A DNA stretch of 19,721 nucleotides, taken from contig CALUSZ010000160.1 in the NCBI GenBank assembly GCA_944323495.1, forward strand, positions 1 through 19,721, written 5' to 3'. Below, one piece after another: positions 6,184-14,309 of this stretch. The stretch is from Candidatus Gastranaerophilales bacterium (GTDB lineage Bacteria; Cyanobacteriota; Vampirovibrionia; Gastranaerophilales; Gastranaerophilaceae). The translations under genes and the position numbers were made by a program. Each line of letters opens with the position of its first letter. Position 1 is the stretch's first letter. The notes below the pieces were generated by a model. It was not told where the DNA came from and did not search any database. It saw only the letters and a program-made list of their open reading frames with translations.

Positions 6184-6537
6184 TTATTCAGCGGTTTCTA
6201 CAGCTTCTGTTTTTGCCTTTGCTGCAGTTGTTCTGATTTTGTTAATCATAACTCTTGCAAAACCCTGTCTGTGTCCTTGTTTTTTTCTGTAGCCTTTTTT
6301 AGGTCTTTGTTTGAATACAATAATTTTCTTTGCTTTGTCGTTTTTAACAATTGTTCCTTCAACTTTAGCATTAGCTACATATGGCTGGCCTACTTTTGAT
6401 TTTTTGCCGTTAACAATCATAACGACTTTATCAAAAACAACTTTAGCGTCTTTTTCTTCGCCTAATAATTCGACGTCAACATAACGTCCTTCTTCAACCT
6501 GGTATTGTTTACCGCCTGTTTCGACTATTGCGTACAT
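6184..6537 (-). CDS. rplU: 50S ribosomal protein bL21
   Basis: This 117-residue bL21 binds 23S rRNA near domain VI/L20. It starts MYAIVETGGKQYQVEEGRYVDVE and includes the basic segment KRRPKKG-like FKQRPKKGYRKKQGHRQ; the C-terminus is alanine-rich. The ATG at 6537 is selected because AAAGGAAG lies about 8 nt upstream and the family begins here; an in-frame ATG at 6582 would add 15 non-conserved residues. rplU heads the rplU-rpmA operon, with an approximately 115-nt untranslated leader containing a hairpin. Confidence 0.97.
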   Translation of the reverse strand: MYAIVETGGKQYQVEEGRYVDVELLGEEKDAKVVFDKVVMIVNGKKSKVGQPYVANAKVEGTIVKNDKAKKIIVFKQRPKKGYRKKQGHRQGFARVMINKIRTTAAKAKTEAVETAE

Positions 6538-6621
6538 ATGTACTTCCTTTCTTTTTTGAGGAATCGTAGGGGAGAGGAACATTGATTTGTATTTGATTCT
6601 TCTGTATGTCCATCTGCCCGT

Positions 6622-6644
6622 TTAGATACGATTAACCTATCTAA
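6622..6644 (-). promoter_or_regulatory. Hairpin in the rplU leader
   Basis: On the minus strand TTAGATA (6644-6638) pairs with TATCTAA (6628-6622) around a 9-nt loop, close to the predicted 5' end of the rplU mRNA. Autoregulated leaders upstream of L21 are known in other bacteria; I cannot match this one to a specific family. Confidence 0.35.
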
Positions 6645-6661
6645 TACTATTTATATTAAAC

Positions 6662-6691
6662 ATTTAAACACAAGCCTTTTTAGGGTGTCAA
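6662..6691 (-). promoter_or_regulatory. Promoter of rplU-rpmA
   Basis: On the minus strand a consensus TTGACA (6691-6686) is followed after 18 nt by TTAAAT (6667-6662), with an extended TGT just before the -10. The start near 6655 leaves a leader of about 115 nt before rplU. Confidence 0.6.
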
Positions 6692-6722
6692 GATGGCAGG
6701 TTCAAAATTGTTTACAATTTAT

Positions 6723-7553
6723 TTATCCAAGCATTGCAACATTTGTTTTGCCGAATTTTGCTGACAGGTCATCAATGTGATGAATCAAGTAAACATAAGG
6801 TTCTAAATCTTTTTCATTCAAATCTACGATAGCTCCCCATTCTGCTCTGCCGTGATGGGCTGCAATCATTTTAGCCACACGTTTAAAACCGGCTGTCATG
6901 CAGATTGAGAAACCGTATTGCGAATGTGAAATCCATTCCTTTCTAAAATTTTCATCATAATCTATAAGGCCTGATTCCGTGTCAACTGTGTATTCAAAAA
7001 TTTTACCTATATCATGAAGCAGGCAGGCGGCATAGACTTCATCTTGTTTTACACGCTGGAAAAATATTTCCATATTTTTTTCTGCATATTTTAAGCATTC
7101 CAGCGTATGAACCATTAACCCGCCGATATAGTTGTGGTGCATAAGTTTTGCCGCAGGAGAAATTAGAATTTTTTCCCTGTTTTCAGAGTATATTTTTTCT
7201 ACAAAATTTCTTAAATTTTCGTCTTTGATTTTGGCTATATATTCTTCAAGTTCTTTAAAAACTTTTTCCTGTTCATCTTTATCAATTCCGGTTTTTGCTT
7301 CTTTGATAAGTTCAAGTGAAGATACAAGACAGTTATTATACCTTTCGTTAAAAGAGCCGGATACAATTCTCAAAAGATTGCCGCTTCTAAACAATTTCAT
7401 ATCCATTCTGTTAAGCGCTTCTTCCCAGAGAATGCAATTTAAGAGTTCTCCTGATTCGGGGTCTTTTAACTGAAGTTTGCCCATCTTAGAGCCTGATTTC
7501 GTATCTCCGATTGCAAAAGTTACAACTTCATAGGTAATATCTGTGCTAAACAT
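6723..7553 (-). CDS. YhaM-like 3'-5' exoribonuclease (OB fold plus HD domain)
   Basis: This 276-residue protein has an N-terminal OB-fold-like nucleic acid-binding region (about 1-85, including GKLQLKDPESGELLNCILW). A C-terminal HD domain has candidate metal ligands H149 (GGLMVHT), H180-D181 (LLHDIGKI), H233-H234 (AAHHG) and D261-D262 (IHHIDDLSAKFG). This order matches YhaM/CBF1-type exonucleases, which degrade RNA or single-stranded DNA 3' to 5' with Mn2+. No SD as strong as its neighbours is seen; the upstream sequence is AGGAGAAAATTTCAATG with AGGAG about 9 nt away. It is a single-gene unit between the rplU promoter and the terminator at 7608-7637. RNA turnover is the likely role. Confidence 0.85.
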   Translation of the reverse strand: MFSTDITYEVVTFAIGDTKSGSKMGKLQLKDPESGELLNCILWEEALNRMDMKLFRSGNLLRIVSGSFNERYNNCLVSSLELIKEAKTGIDKDEQEKVFKELEEYIAKIKDENLRNFVEKIYSENREKILISPAAKLMHHNYIGGLMVHTLECLKYAEKNMEIFFQRVKQDEVYAACLLHDIGKIFEYTVDTESGLIDYDENFRKEWISHSQYGFSICMTAGFKRVAKMIAAHHGRAEWGAIVDLNEKDLEPYVYLIHHIDDLSAKFGKTNVAMLG

Positions 7554-7607
7554 TGAAATTTTCTCCTGATTTTTGTTAGATTATAGCACACAATCCTCCT
7601 AAATATC

Positions 7608-7637
7608 AAAAAAGATGAATTGAATATTCAATTCATC
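7608..7637 (-). terminator. Intrinsic terminator after the small glycine-zipper gene
   Basis: A perfect 24-nt palindrome (7614-7637; half-site GATGAATTGAAT) is followed on the minus strand by TTTTTT (7613-7608). It ends the gene at 7667-7993 and separates it from the YhaM-like gene. Confidence 0.75.
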
Positions 7638-7666
7638 CGGCAGGTTTTGGGATAATAAAACAAAAA

Positions 7667-7993
7667 CTATTTATTTTTTTTGCCTTTTTTATCCTCATCC
7701 ATCTGGTCTAAAATGTTTCCTGCAGCTCCGCCTATCGCTCCGTATGTTGCTGCATAGGCTCCGAATGCCAGCGGAGTCGCTAAACCGCCTGATAATACTG
7801 ATATCAAGCCTAAAGCTCCTACTCCAAGTAATGCCCCGATTCCAGCTCCTTTTACGGCTTTGCTTTTAAAGGATACGGAATCTCCGGCTGGTTCATCATA
7901 ATGAAGCCCAGCTAATGCTTGTCTGCACTGTGCTTTTCCCGTTTTTACCGCAGCTCTGGACACTTCACCATTTTGGATAGCATAAATTTTCAT
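7667..7993 (-). CDS. Small glycine-zipper protein of unknown function
   Basis: The 108-residue product begins MKIYAIQNGEVSRAAVKTGK, has SVSFKSK at 39-45, then a long Gly/Ala/Leu-rich hydrophobic region (49-92) with repeated small-xxx-small spacing like glycine-zipper membrane proteins, and ends in a highly charged DEDKKGKKNK tail. The ATG at 7993 is preferred over one at 8020, because AGAGAGG lies about 9 nt upstream. A consensus promoter (TTGACA-N17-TAATGT) sits just above, so the gene is probably well expressed. There is no clear signal peptide. The SFKSK segment resembles the FQG segment of the CheR-like protein at 11769-12506. I do not recognise a named family; membrane insertion or surface association is inferred from composition. 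Confidence 0.75.
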   Translation of the reverse strand: MKIYAIQNGEVSRAAVKTGKAQCRQALAGLHYDEPAGDSVSFKSKAVKGAGIGALLGVGALGLISVLSGGLATPLAFGAYAATYGAIGGAAGNILDQMDEDKKGKKNK

Positions 7994-8026
7994 AATTTTA
8001 TACCTCTCTTTAACACACACGCTTGC

Positions 8027-8055
8027 ACATTACATTAAAAATAGAATTTTGTCAA
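8027..8055 (-). promoter_or_regulatory. Promoter of the glycine-zipper gene
   Basis: On the minus strand a perfect TTGACA (8055-8050) is followed after 17 nt by TAATGT (8032-8027). Transcription would start near 8020, about 27 nt before the chosen ATG. Confidence 0.7.
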
Positions 8056-8146
8056 GTCTTTTGTTATATTTTTTTACATATTAGCCGAATAAATTATCCT
8101 TGAGGGTAATTAAATCTGTTTCGATTAAATTTATCATATACTTGCT

Positions 8147-9724
8147 ATGATTTACAACGAAGATTATCAATATGACAGCTGCGTTTCGCGCGGAATATGT
8201 TCAGTTAACCCGAGAACTTCTTCTCTGCAGGAGATTCTTGTTTTGTATTTAAGATTAACTTCTTATTATGCACTGAAGTTATACGAAAACGGAAACCTTG
8301 ACAGTCAGGCAAAAGATATTATATTGAATACGATATCTATAATTGTTTCAAATCCGGAATTCTCTGAAACAGACTTTAAAGCCGTGACGGGAAAGTTTGA
8401 TCAAATTTTGCCGCGGATTATTAAAGAATATGAAAGCCAGTGCCAAGAAAATAACATTGTTCCTGAATGTTTAAAATCTGTTTTAAAATTCAATAAAAAA
8501 GCAGATATTATAAAATCTATCCAGATGGGAGAGAAAGAATTTTTAAAAAAAGTTCAGGAGGTCCCGCAGGAAATTAGAGACTTGTATAAAATCTTGTTTG
8601 CAATTGCAAAAAGTATTTGCACAAATATCCTTGATTTGGAGACATTTGGTGCTGACGAAAAAGAAGGATTTTTAACTATTTTGAAACTTCTAAACTCATT
8701 AAATATAGAAAAGCAGGATAGTGAAACATTTAAATCTCTTCTTGAAGATGCTTCAAATATTGATAATAAACTTATGAAACTTGTACGCTTAAAACAGGAA
8801 GAACGGTATGGTAAACAGAGAATTAATGACGTATCATACTCTACAACTCCCGGAAAGGCGATATTAGTTGTAGGCTCTAATATAAGAGAGCTCGAAGATG
8901 TTCTTGAAGCCGTTAAGGATAAAGATATTGATGTTTATACGCATGATGAAATGATGCTTGCGCATACATTTCCTAAATTTGCAGAATATAAAAACCTGAA
9001 AGGACAGTATGGGCAGGGCATGGAAAACTGCCTGCTGGATTTTGCTACTTTCCCGGGACCTATTATACTTACGAGACATTCTCTATATAATGTGGAAAAT
9101 TTATACCGAGGATTGTTATATACAACTGACTTTGCTTACTCTAAGGGCGTTATATCAATCAAAAATAAGGATTTCTCTGATGTGATAAAATCCGCTGAAG
9201 ATGCTAAAGGTTTCAAGACCGGAAAACAGTGCGAAACCGTTACGATAGGATATGATTATGATAATTCTATTGATGAGGTTAGAAAAAAAATTCAGCAAAG
9301 AGAATATTCCCAAATATTTATAATAGGGCTTAGCGGATATACCATGGAACAGCAGGCTTATTTCGATAAACTTATTAAACAAACTCCTGAAGATGTTTTA
9401 ATTCTCTCTCTTTCATACTGCAGACATAAGGAAAATGTTATATGTCTTAATGCTTGTTTTGATATTTTTGCAGCAGCAGAATTCGCTGAAGGTTTAACCG
9501 GAGAATACAATATACCTATAACGGTATTCTTCCCTAAATGTGACAGGCATACTATGTCGCAGATGATTTATCTTAGCAAAAATAAAAATATATCTGTATA
9601 TGTAGGTAAATGTACGCCAATTATTCTTAATCCGAATTTAATTGATACATTGCAGAAGGTATTTGATATAAAAGGCTTAACCTCTGTAAAAAAAGATTTA
9701 GCAGATATTCTGGATAAAAAATAG
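8147..9724 (+). CDS. Degenerate hybrid-cluster protein (Hcp) homologue
   Basis: The 525-residue protein aligns by eye along its length with hybrid-cluster proteins (Hcp, prismane; NO/hydroxylamine reductases). Landmarks are SLQEILVLYLRLTSYYA, AILVVG, VYTHDEMMLAHTFPKF, DFATFPGPIILTRHS, and a C-terminal Rossmann-like half. Judged against D. vulgaris Hcp, the hybrid-cluster ligands are only partly kept. E268, C425 and C437 appear conserved. Positions equivalent to H244, C312 and C405 are serines (S244, S312, S396), and E494 is Asp (D466). The N-terminal [4Fe-4S] motif keeps C12 and C18 but lacks the first CxxC pair. It is therefore unlikely to hold a normal hybrid cluster. No ribosome-binding site precedes the ATG, and a TATACT element ends 4 nt before it. 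A role as a scaffold or ligand-binding paralogue is speculation. Confidence 0.75.
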   Translation: MIYNEDYQYDSCVSRGICSVNPRTSSLQEILVLYLRLTSYYALKLYENGNLDSQAKDIILNTISIIVSNPEFSETDFKAVTGKFDQILPRIIKEYESQCQENNIVPECLKSVLKFNKKADIIKSIQMGEKEFLKKVQEVPQEIRDLYKILFAIAKSICTNILDLETFGADEKEGFLTILKLLNSLNIEKQDSETFKSLLEDASNIDNKLMKLVRLKQEERYGKQRINDVSYSTTPGKAILVVGSNIRELEDVLEAVKDKDIDVYTHDEMMLAHTFPKFAEYKNLKGQYGQGMENCLLDFATFPGPIILTRHSLYNVENLYRGLLYTTDFAYSKGVISIKNKDFSDVIKSAEDAKGFKTGKQCETVTIGYDYDNSIDEVRKKIQQREYSQIFIIGLSGYTMEQQAYFDKLIKQTPEDVLILSLSYCRHKENVICLNACFDIFAAAEFAEGLTGEYNIPITVFFPKCDRHTMSQMIYLSKNKNISVYVGKCTPIILNPNLIDTLQKVFDIKGLTSVKKDLADILDKK

Positions 9725-9789
9725 ATTGTTCTTCGGCTTAATTTGAGGTATATTTAAAACAGACATTTTTAGCAGAGAAGAGGTCTTAT

Positions 9790-10947
9790 ATGCAAAATAA
9801 TCTTTCAGTACTTGTTTTGGATAAAAATGAAAATTCCAGAGAGGTTATAAAAGGGTATATTGAAGAAGCAGGGTTTGGTTCTGATATTTGTCTCTTTGGA
9901 GATTATTTAAAAGGGTACGAAAAATTAAAGGAAATAGGTGCGGACTGTATTGTTATTATGGATATTTCTTCTCAATCGGATGGGGATATTAAAGAAATTG
10001 CGGAGAAAATAAAGCTTTTTACGCCAAGACTGGTTATAACTTCTTCTGATTATTCTACTAATACAATCATTAAAGCTCTGCGGGTCGGGGCAAAGGAATT
10101 TTTGCCAAAGCCGGTCTTAAGGGAGGATTTGTTAAGAGTTTTATCAGTTTTATCAAGCATTAACCCTGATGATGATTCTTCACAATCTAAGATTATAACA
10201 ATATATTCTAATAAAGGCGGTATCGGGAAAACTACTATTGCTGTTAATCTTGCGGCGGAACTTGCCAGGGTTACAAAGGTTAATACTGCTCTTATTGATT
10301 TGAACCTCCAGCTTGGCGATGTTTCTACTTTTTTGAACCTGAATCCGGCTTTTGATGTCAGCTATGTTATAAAAAATATGCTGGATAAGGATGAGGATAT
10401 TTTTATTAAGGCATTTGAAAAATACAAGGATACGTCTTTATACGTTCTTGCTGATCCAAGTTATATTGAACAGTCTGAAAGTATTACGCCTCAACAGATT
10501 ACAAAGCTTTTTAAGGCGTTAAAGAAAGTTTTTCCATATATTGTAGTAGATATGTCTGCTAATATTGATGAAAATTCGCTTAAAATTCTTGATTGCTCGG
10601 ATTGGATAATTTTTACTACTATAGTTAATATTCCGGCGATTAGAAATGCACAAAGATGTTTAAATCTTTTCAGATCAAGAAAATATCCGGGTGATAAGGT
10701 TAAAATTATTATTAACAGATATATGGATAATGATGAAATAAAAATTGAGGATATTGAAAACACTCTTGGTGAAAAGATTTATTGGAGGGTGCCGAACAAT
10801 TACTTTACTATTATGGATGCTGTAAATAAAGGGGCTGCTATTGCAGAAATTAACGCATCTTCTAATATTGCAAATAATTTTAGAGAGTTTGCCTCAAAAG
10901 TCTCTGATGATATTATTGAGCAGGAAGTTATACAGTACAGGGTTTAG
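9790..10947 (+). CDS. Receiver-domain plus MinD/CpaE-type ATPase
   Basis: The 385-residue protein has an N-terminal response-regulator receiver-like domain (about 5-122). D11, the putative phospho-acceptor D58 (VIMDIS), T84 and K107 (LPKP) are in place. A ParA/MinD-type ATPase follows, with the deviant Walker A KGGIGKTT (142-149), signature LIDLNLQLGD and Walker B-like YIVVDMS. This domain order is that of CpaE/TadZ, which positions Flp/Tad pilus or other polar machinery. GAAGAGG lies before the ATG. No other tad genes are in the window; a membrane protein follows 8 nt downstream and is probably co-transcribed. The receiver keeps its acceptor residue, unlike many CpaE proteins, so phosphorylation control is possible. 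Cellular positioning of a membrane complex is the inferred job. Confidence 0.85.
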   Translation: MQNNLSVLVLDKNENSREVIKGYIEEAGFGSDICLFGDYLKGYEKLKEIGADCIVIMDISSQSDGDIKEIAEKIKLFTPRLVITSSDYSTNTIIKALRVGAKEFLPKPVLREDLLRVLSVLSSINPDDDSSQSKIITIYSNKGGIGKTTIAVNLAAELARVTKVNTALIDLNLQLGDVSTFLNLNPAFDVSYVIKNMLDKDEDIFIKAFEKYKDTSLYVLADPSYIEQSESITPQQITKLFKALKKVFPYIVVDMSANIDENSLKILDCSDWIIFTTIVNIPAIRNAQRCLNLFRSRKYPGDKVKIIINRYMDNDEIKIEDIENTLGEKIYWRVPNNYFTIMDAVNKGAAIAEINASSNIANNFREFASKVSDDIIEQEVIQYRV

Positions 10948-10955
10948 GAGATAAA

Positions 10956-11777
10956 ATGTCAAATTGTATAAAAGAGAGCTTTAAGCTTACAAATAAATAT
11001 ATTATACTTGCAACACCGCTAATTTTGTTTTCACTTTTGTCGAGTTTATATATTCTTTTTTCAATTGGCGGAAATACAATAAGCCTTATTATTGCTCTTA
11101 TTTTATTTACGTTTATGCTCGGGGCATTTCTATCCGGCTGGTTTTTTATGATTCGTGAAGGGGTAAAAGAGCCGGATATGGAGGAACCAAATTTTTTGAT
11201 TAAGGAATTTCCAGCCGGAGTCGGAGAATATTTTCTGCCGGTTTTAGGTGCAATGGCGATTGGTTTTGTTATTGCTTCCGCAATTGTTTTAGCTGCATAT
11301 TTTACCGGCATGAAAATGATTGGAGATATTGGAATTTCGCCGGAGGTTCTGGCTAAATCTATGGAGTCGTTTGAGGAGTTAAAAAGCATGCTGCTTTCTT
11401 TAAACGAAGAACAGTTGTTTAGACTTAATGCTTGGAATTTGTTATTGTTTGCATCTATGACTGTGACTTATTTTGCCGTAATGTTCTATGCGCCGGCTAT
11501 GTTTTTTAAAGAAAAGAATCCTATAAAAGCTTATTTTTTATCACTAAAGGATTTATTCAGCAGAAAATTTTTTAAAAATTTGGTATTATTTTTAGGACTG
11601 TTTTTTTCATACTTTATATTGTCTATATTAACGACAATTTTCGGAATGAATATTATTACTCATTTTATTTTTACGATTATAAATTTCTATTATCTGGTGT
11701 TTATGGCCGTTTTGGTGTTTAATTATTATTACATCAATTATGCACGCATCGGAGCGCAAATTGACAAATTATGCTGA
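10956..11777 (+). CDS. Six-helix integral membrane protein, unknown function
   Basis: The 273-residue protein has six probable transmembrane helices (about 15-38, 42-66, 92-118, 159-184, 206-229, 233-260) and a charged loop between helices 3 and 4 rich in Glu and Leu (about 125-158). There is no signal peptide and no catalytic motif I can name. AGGAGATAAA directly precedes the ATG, 8 nt after the CpaE-like gene, so the two are probably translated together and may act together at the membrane. Its 3' end overlaps that of the convergent CheR-like gene by 9 bp. Confidence 0.8.
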   Translation: MSNCIKESFKLTNKYIILATPLILFSLLSSLYILFSIGGNTISLIIALILFTFMLGAFLSGWFFMIREGVKEPDMEEPNFLIKEFPAGVGEYFLPVLGAMAIGFVIASAIVLAAYFTGMKMIGDIGISPEVLAKSMESFEELKSMLLSLNEEQLFRLNAWNLLLFASMTVTYFAVMFYAPAMFFKEKNPIKAYFLSLKDLFSRKFFKNLVLFLGLFFSYFILSILTTIFGMNIITHFIFTIINFYYLVFMAVLVFNYYYINYARIGAQIDKLC

Positions 11778-12506
11778 TGGAGAGTAGACATACGGTATTG
11801 AAAGAGGTATAAATCCATATTTTTTTAAATATTCTGCTGCGCGGCTTTTATTTATATCATGTTCTCCGAGTACAATAAGACTTGTATTGTCAAATTTACT
11901 GCCTAATTTTTTTGCAAGAAGTTCGCATTCATCCTCTTTTAAATACATCCAGAAATTGCGGCATAATAGGACTGTATTTTTTCCCGGAATGTTTTCTATA
12001 TCCTGAAAAATATCTCCCTGTGAAAATTGAACCCTGTTTTTTAAAATCGGCTTTGCCGTAACTGCAAGCTGGTGTTCCGGATTTTGTGATGGTTTAAAAT
12101 TTAAAAAATTATTTATATTATTATTTGTATAATAATTAATTTTGTATATATCCTCATTGCTTATTCCCATCCCTCCGCCATTTTGCGCACTTAAGATGTT
12201 CTCTTTATTAATGTCTTTAGCCTGTATCGGGAAAAATTTTTCTGCATTGATACCAAGACGGGTTAATAGTTTCATTATAAGTGAATAAGTTTCCGGACCG
12301 TTTGAGCAGATATGGTCTATAAGATTAACTCTTGGAGTGTTTTGATATTTTGAAATTAAAAGATTTATAAATTTATCCCAGTCCAAATCATTTCTAAAAA
12401 AATAAGTTGTTGTTTTATAAAGAAGAGCACCGGTTTTGTCTGTTACCCGTCTGTTATTGCCTTGAAAACCAACGGATGTATATGTTGTTATCGGGGAAAT
12501 TTGCAT
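11769..12506 (-). CDS. CheR-like SAM-dependent methyltransferase
   Basis: The 245-residue protein has the core of a CheR-type methyltransferase but lacks the usual N-terminal CheR helical domain. Recognisable motifs are CSNGPETYSL (67-76, compare the CheR Cys-x-Gly-Glu-Glu-Pro-Tyr-Ser motif), AKDIN (96-100, SAM ribose site), FSQGDIF (161-167) and LCRNFWMYL (181-189, the CRN-x-x-x-Y-F motif). The N-terminus is a short TSVGFQGNN segment not seen in CheR, resembling one in the glycine-zipper protein. Chemotaxis receptors are not present nearby, so the substrate is unknown. The SD is weak (ACAGG). It is the last gene of the nadA-rlmB-sigma-TPR run, 31 nt after the TPR gene. Confidence 0.75.
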   Translation of the reverse strand: MQISPITTYTSVGFQGNNRRVTDKTGALLYKTTTYFFRNDLDWDKFINLLISKYQNTPRVNLIDHICSNGPETYSLIMKLLTRLGINAEKFFPIQAKDINKENILSAQNGGGMGISNEDIYKINYYTNNNINNFLNFKPSQNPEHQLAVTAKPILKNRVQFSQGDIFQDIENIPGKNTVLLCRNFWMYLKEDECELLAKKLGSKFDNTSLIVLGEHDINKSRAAEYLKKYGFIPLSIPYVYSPSA

Positions 12507-12537
12507 ATTCTATCAAAACCTGTAAAAAAATTTTTTG

Positions 12538-14301
12538 TTATGATAACTTTCTTATCATCTCATGTGCTTCTTCATCTTCCGGAAAAATCGTAACGACTCT
12601 ATCCAAATATTCAAGAGCCTTGTCATTGTTCTTTAAACCTTCATAACATTTTGCTATGCTCATGAGTATAGATATATTATCGGGCTTTTTAGCCAGAATG
12701 TTATTAAATATATTTATGGCAGATTCGTATTCACCCAGTTCGTAGTATGTAAGAGCAAGTGTGTTTTGTGTTTCAATATCCGGATTCTGTTCTACTGCAT
12801 GAATCAGGTAGTGTTTTGCTTCTTCAAATTCTTGTCTTGCATATAAAATCCGGCCTGCGCAAAATTGGATGTATTCATGATGCGGGTTTATTTTAAGTGC
12901 CTTTAAGATATATTCTTTTGCACTGTCAAGCTGGTTTAATATAAGTTTATTTAGAGCCGTAAAAGTTAGGGCTAAAATATTATCAGGCTCAACTTCAAGT
13001 GCTTCAAGATAATACCTTTCTGCTTCGTTATTTTTTGATATTGAATAAAGAAAATTACCATATTCAAATAATATCTCAAAATCATTAGGTGCTAATTTCA
13101 ATGCAGTTTTGAATTCTTCTTCTGCATAATCAAAAAGCCGTTTATTAAGATAAATAATACCCAAATCCTTATGCGCTTTAGAAATTTCCGGATTCATCCG
13201 AATAACTTTTTTTAATATTCTTTCCGCAGTATCTGTATCACAAAGACTTGATGATAATATTGCATACTGATGCAATATTTCAGGAGAAGGATTGTTTTTT
13301 AAAAGAATTCTATCGTAAATATCCTTTGCTTTATTCAGCTGGTTTGTCTTTATATATAAACCTGCAAGCTTTTGCGCCGGAAGTATAAACTTCGGGTTTA
13401 TATAAACCATCTCTTCCAGCATTGTTATTGCAGCCGGTATCCTCCCCATTGCTTCGTAGCAGGCTGCAAGATTATATTTATAATTTTCTTTTTGCGGATA
13501 CTGTATAATAAGATTTTTATATAACTCAATGGCTTCTTCAAATTTTCCGGATTTTACTTCTGACATTGCAAGTGCAATTTGAAAACTCTCATCGCTGCCG
13601 TCTAATTCTACCGCTTTTTTTAAATACCTGCAGGCTTCTTCATGATTTTGTTGTATTTGATATGCTGAGCCAAGATTATAATAAGCCATAGGATTTTTAG
13701 GACTAAGCTCAAGAGCCTTTTGGTAACATTTAACAGCTTTGTCACTCTGCTTTGATGCCATATAAGCTGTTCCAAGACTATTATAAATTCCAATATTATC
13801 CGGAGATTTTTTCAACGCTCTTTCAAATGGCTCTATGCTTTTTGAAAATTCTTTTATCTTCATATATGCGGTTCCGATTACGAAGTCAAAAAGATAATCA
13901 TCCGGCATCGCAGCATTTGCTATACACGCGTATTTAATAGCTTCTTCCGGTTCATTTAACTTCATAAGTATTACGCACAGGCTCTTATAAGCTTCAATAT
14001 AGCCGGAGCGTAGTTTTGTAACAGTCATGTACGCATTCTTAGCTGCGATAAAGTCTCCGAGGTTGTTATAACAGCTTGCAAGATAAAACCAGGCAGTTGC
14101 ATCGTCAGGCTTAAACTTTACAACGGTTTCAAACTTGTTTCTTGCACTTATCCACTCTTCCAGATTAACTGCAATGAGCCCCGCTGACTTAATTAGTTCA
14201 ATATTATCCGGCTCATCCTTAAGCGCACTGTCAACCAGCTCTTGCGCTGTTGTAAAATCTTTTTCTCCAATTAATTCATTAATTCTATCTATATCAGCCA
14301 T
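12538..14301 (-). CDS. Large TPR-repeat protein
   Basis: The 587-residue protein is made almost entirely of about 16-17 tandem tetratricopeptide repeats of 34 residues, for example NNLGDFIAAKNAY, YNSLGTAYMASKQSDKA and YYNLGSAYQIQQNHEEA with the canonical small, aromatic and Pro-Asn positions. There is no signal peptide or transmembrane helix, so it is probably cytoplasmic and acts as a protein-protein scaffold. It begins 8 nt after the sigma factor gene, whose last codons supply GGAGC as a possible ribosome-binding site. Adjacent methyltransferase and sigma genes give no clear partner. A glycosyltransferase domain, as in OGT-like TPR proteins, is absent. Confidence 0.9.
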   Translation of the reverse strand: MADIDRINELIGEKDFTTAQELVDSALKDEPDNIELIKSAGLIAVNLEEWISARNKFETVVKFKPDDATAWFYLASCYNNLGDFIAAKNAYMTVTKLRSGYIEAYKSLCVILMKLNEPEEAIKYACIANAAMPDDYLFDFVIGTAYMKIKEFSKSIEPFERALKKSPDNIGIYNSLGTAYMASKQSDKAVKCYQKALELSPKNPMAYYNLGSAYQIQQNHEEACRYLKKAVELDGSDESFQIALAMSEVKSGKFEEAIELYKNLIIQYPQKENYKYNLAACYEAMGRIPAAITMLEEMVYINPKFILPAQKLAGLYIKTNQLNKAKDIYDRILLKNNPSPEILHQYAILSSSLCDTDTAERILKKVIRMNPEISKAHKDLGIIYLNKRLFDYAEEEFKTALKLAPNDFEILFEYGNFLYSISKNNEAERYYLEALEVEPDNILALTFTALNKLILNQLDSAKEYILKALKINPHHEYIQFCAGRILYARQEFEEAKHYLIHAVEQNPDIETQNTLALTYYELGEYESAINIFNNILAKKPDNISILMSIAKCYEGLKNNDKALEYLDRVVTIFPEDEEAHEMIRKLS

Positions 14302-14309
14302 TATGTAGT

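Noticed and set aside
6184..6582. Longer rplU starting at 6582
   Set aside because: The extra 15 residues are not conserved, and AAAGGAAG sits just before the internal ATG at 6537.
10928..11389. Minus-strand ORF of 153 codons
   Set aside because: It is antisense to the membrane-protein gene, low-complexity (Ser/Ile/Pro-rich), and without an SD or homology.
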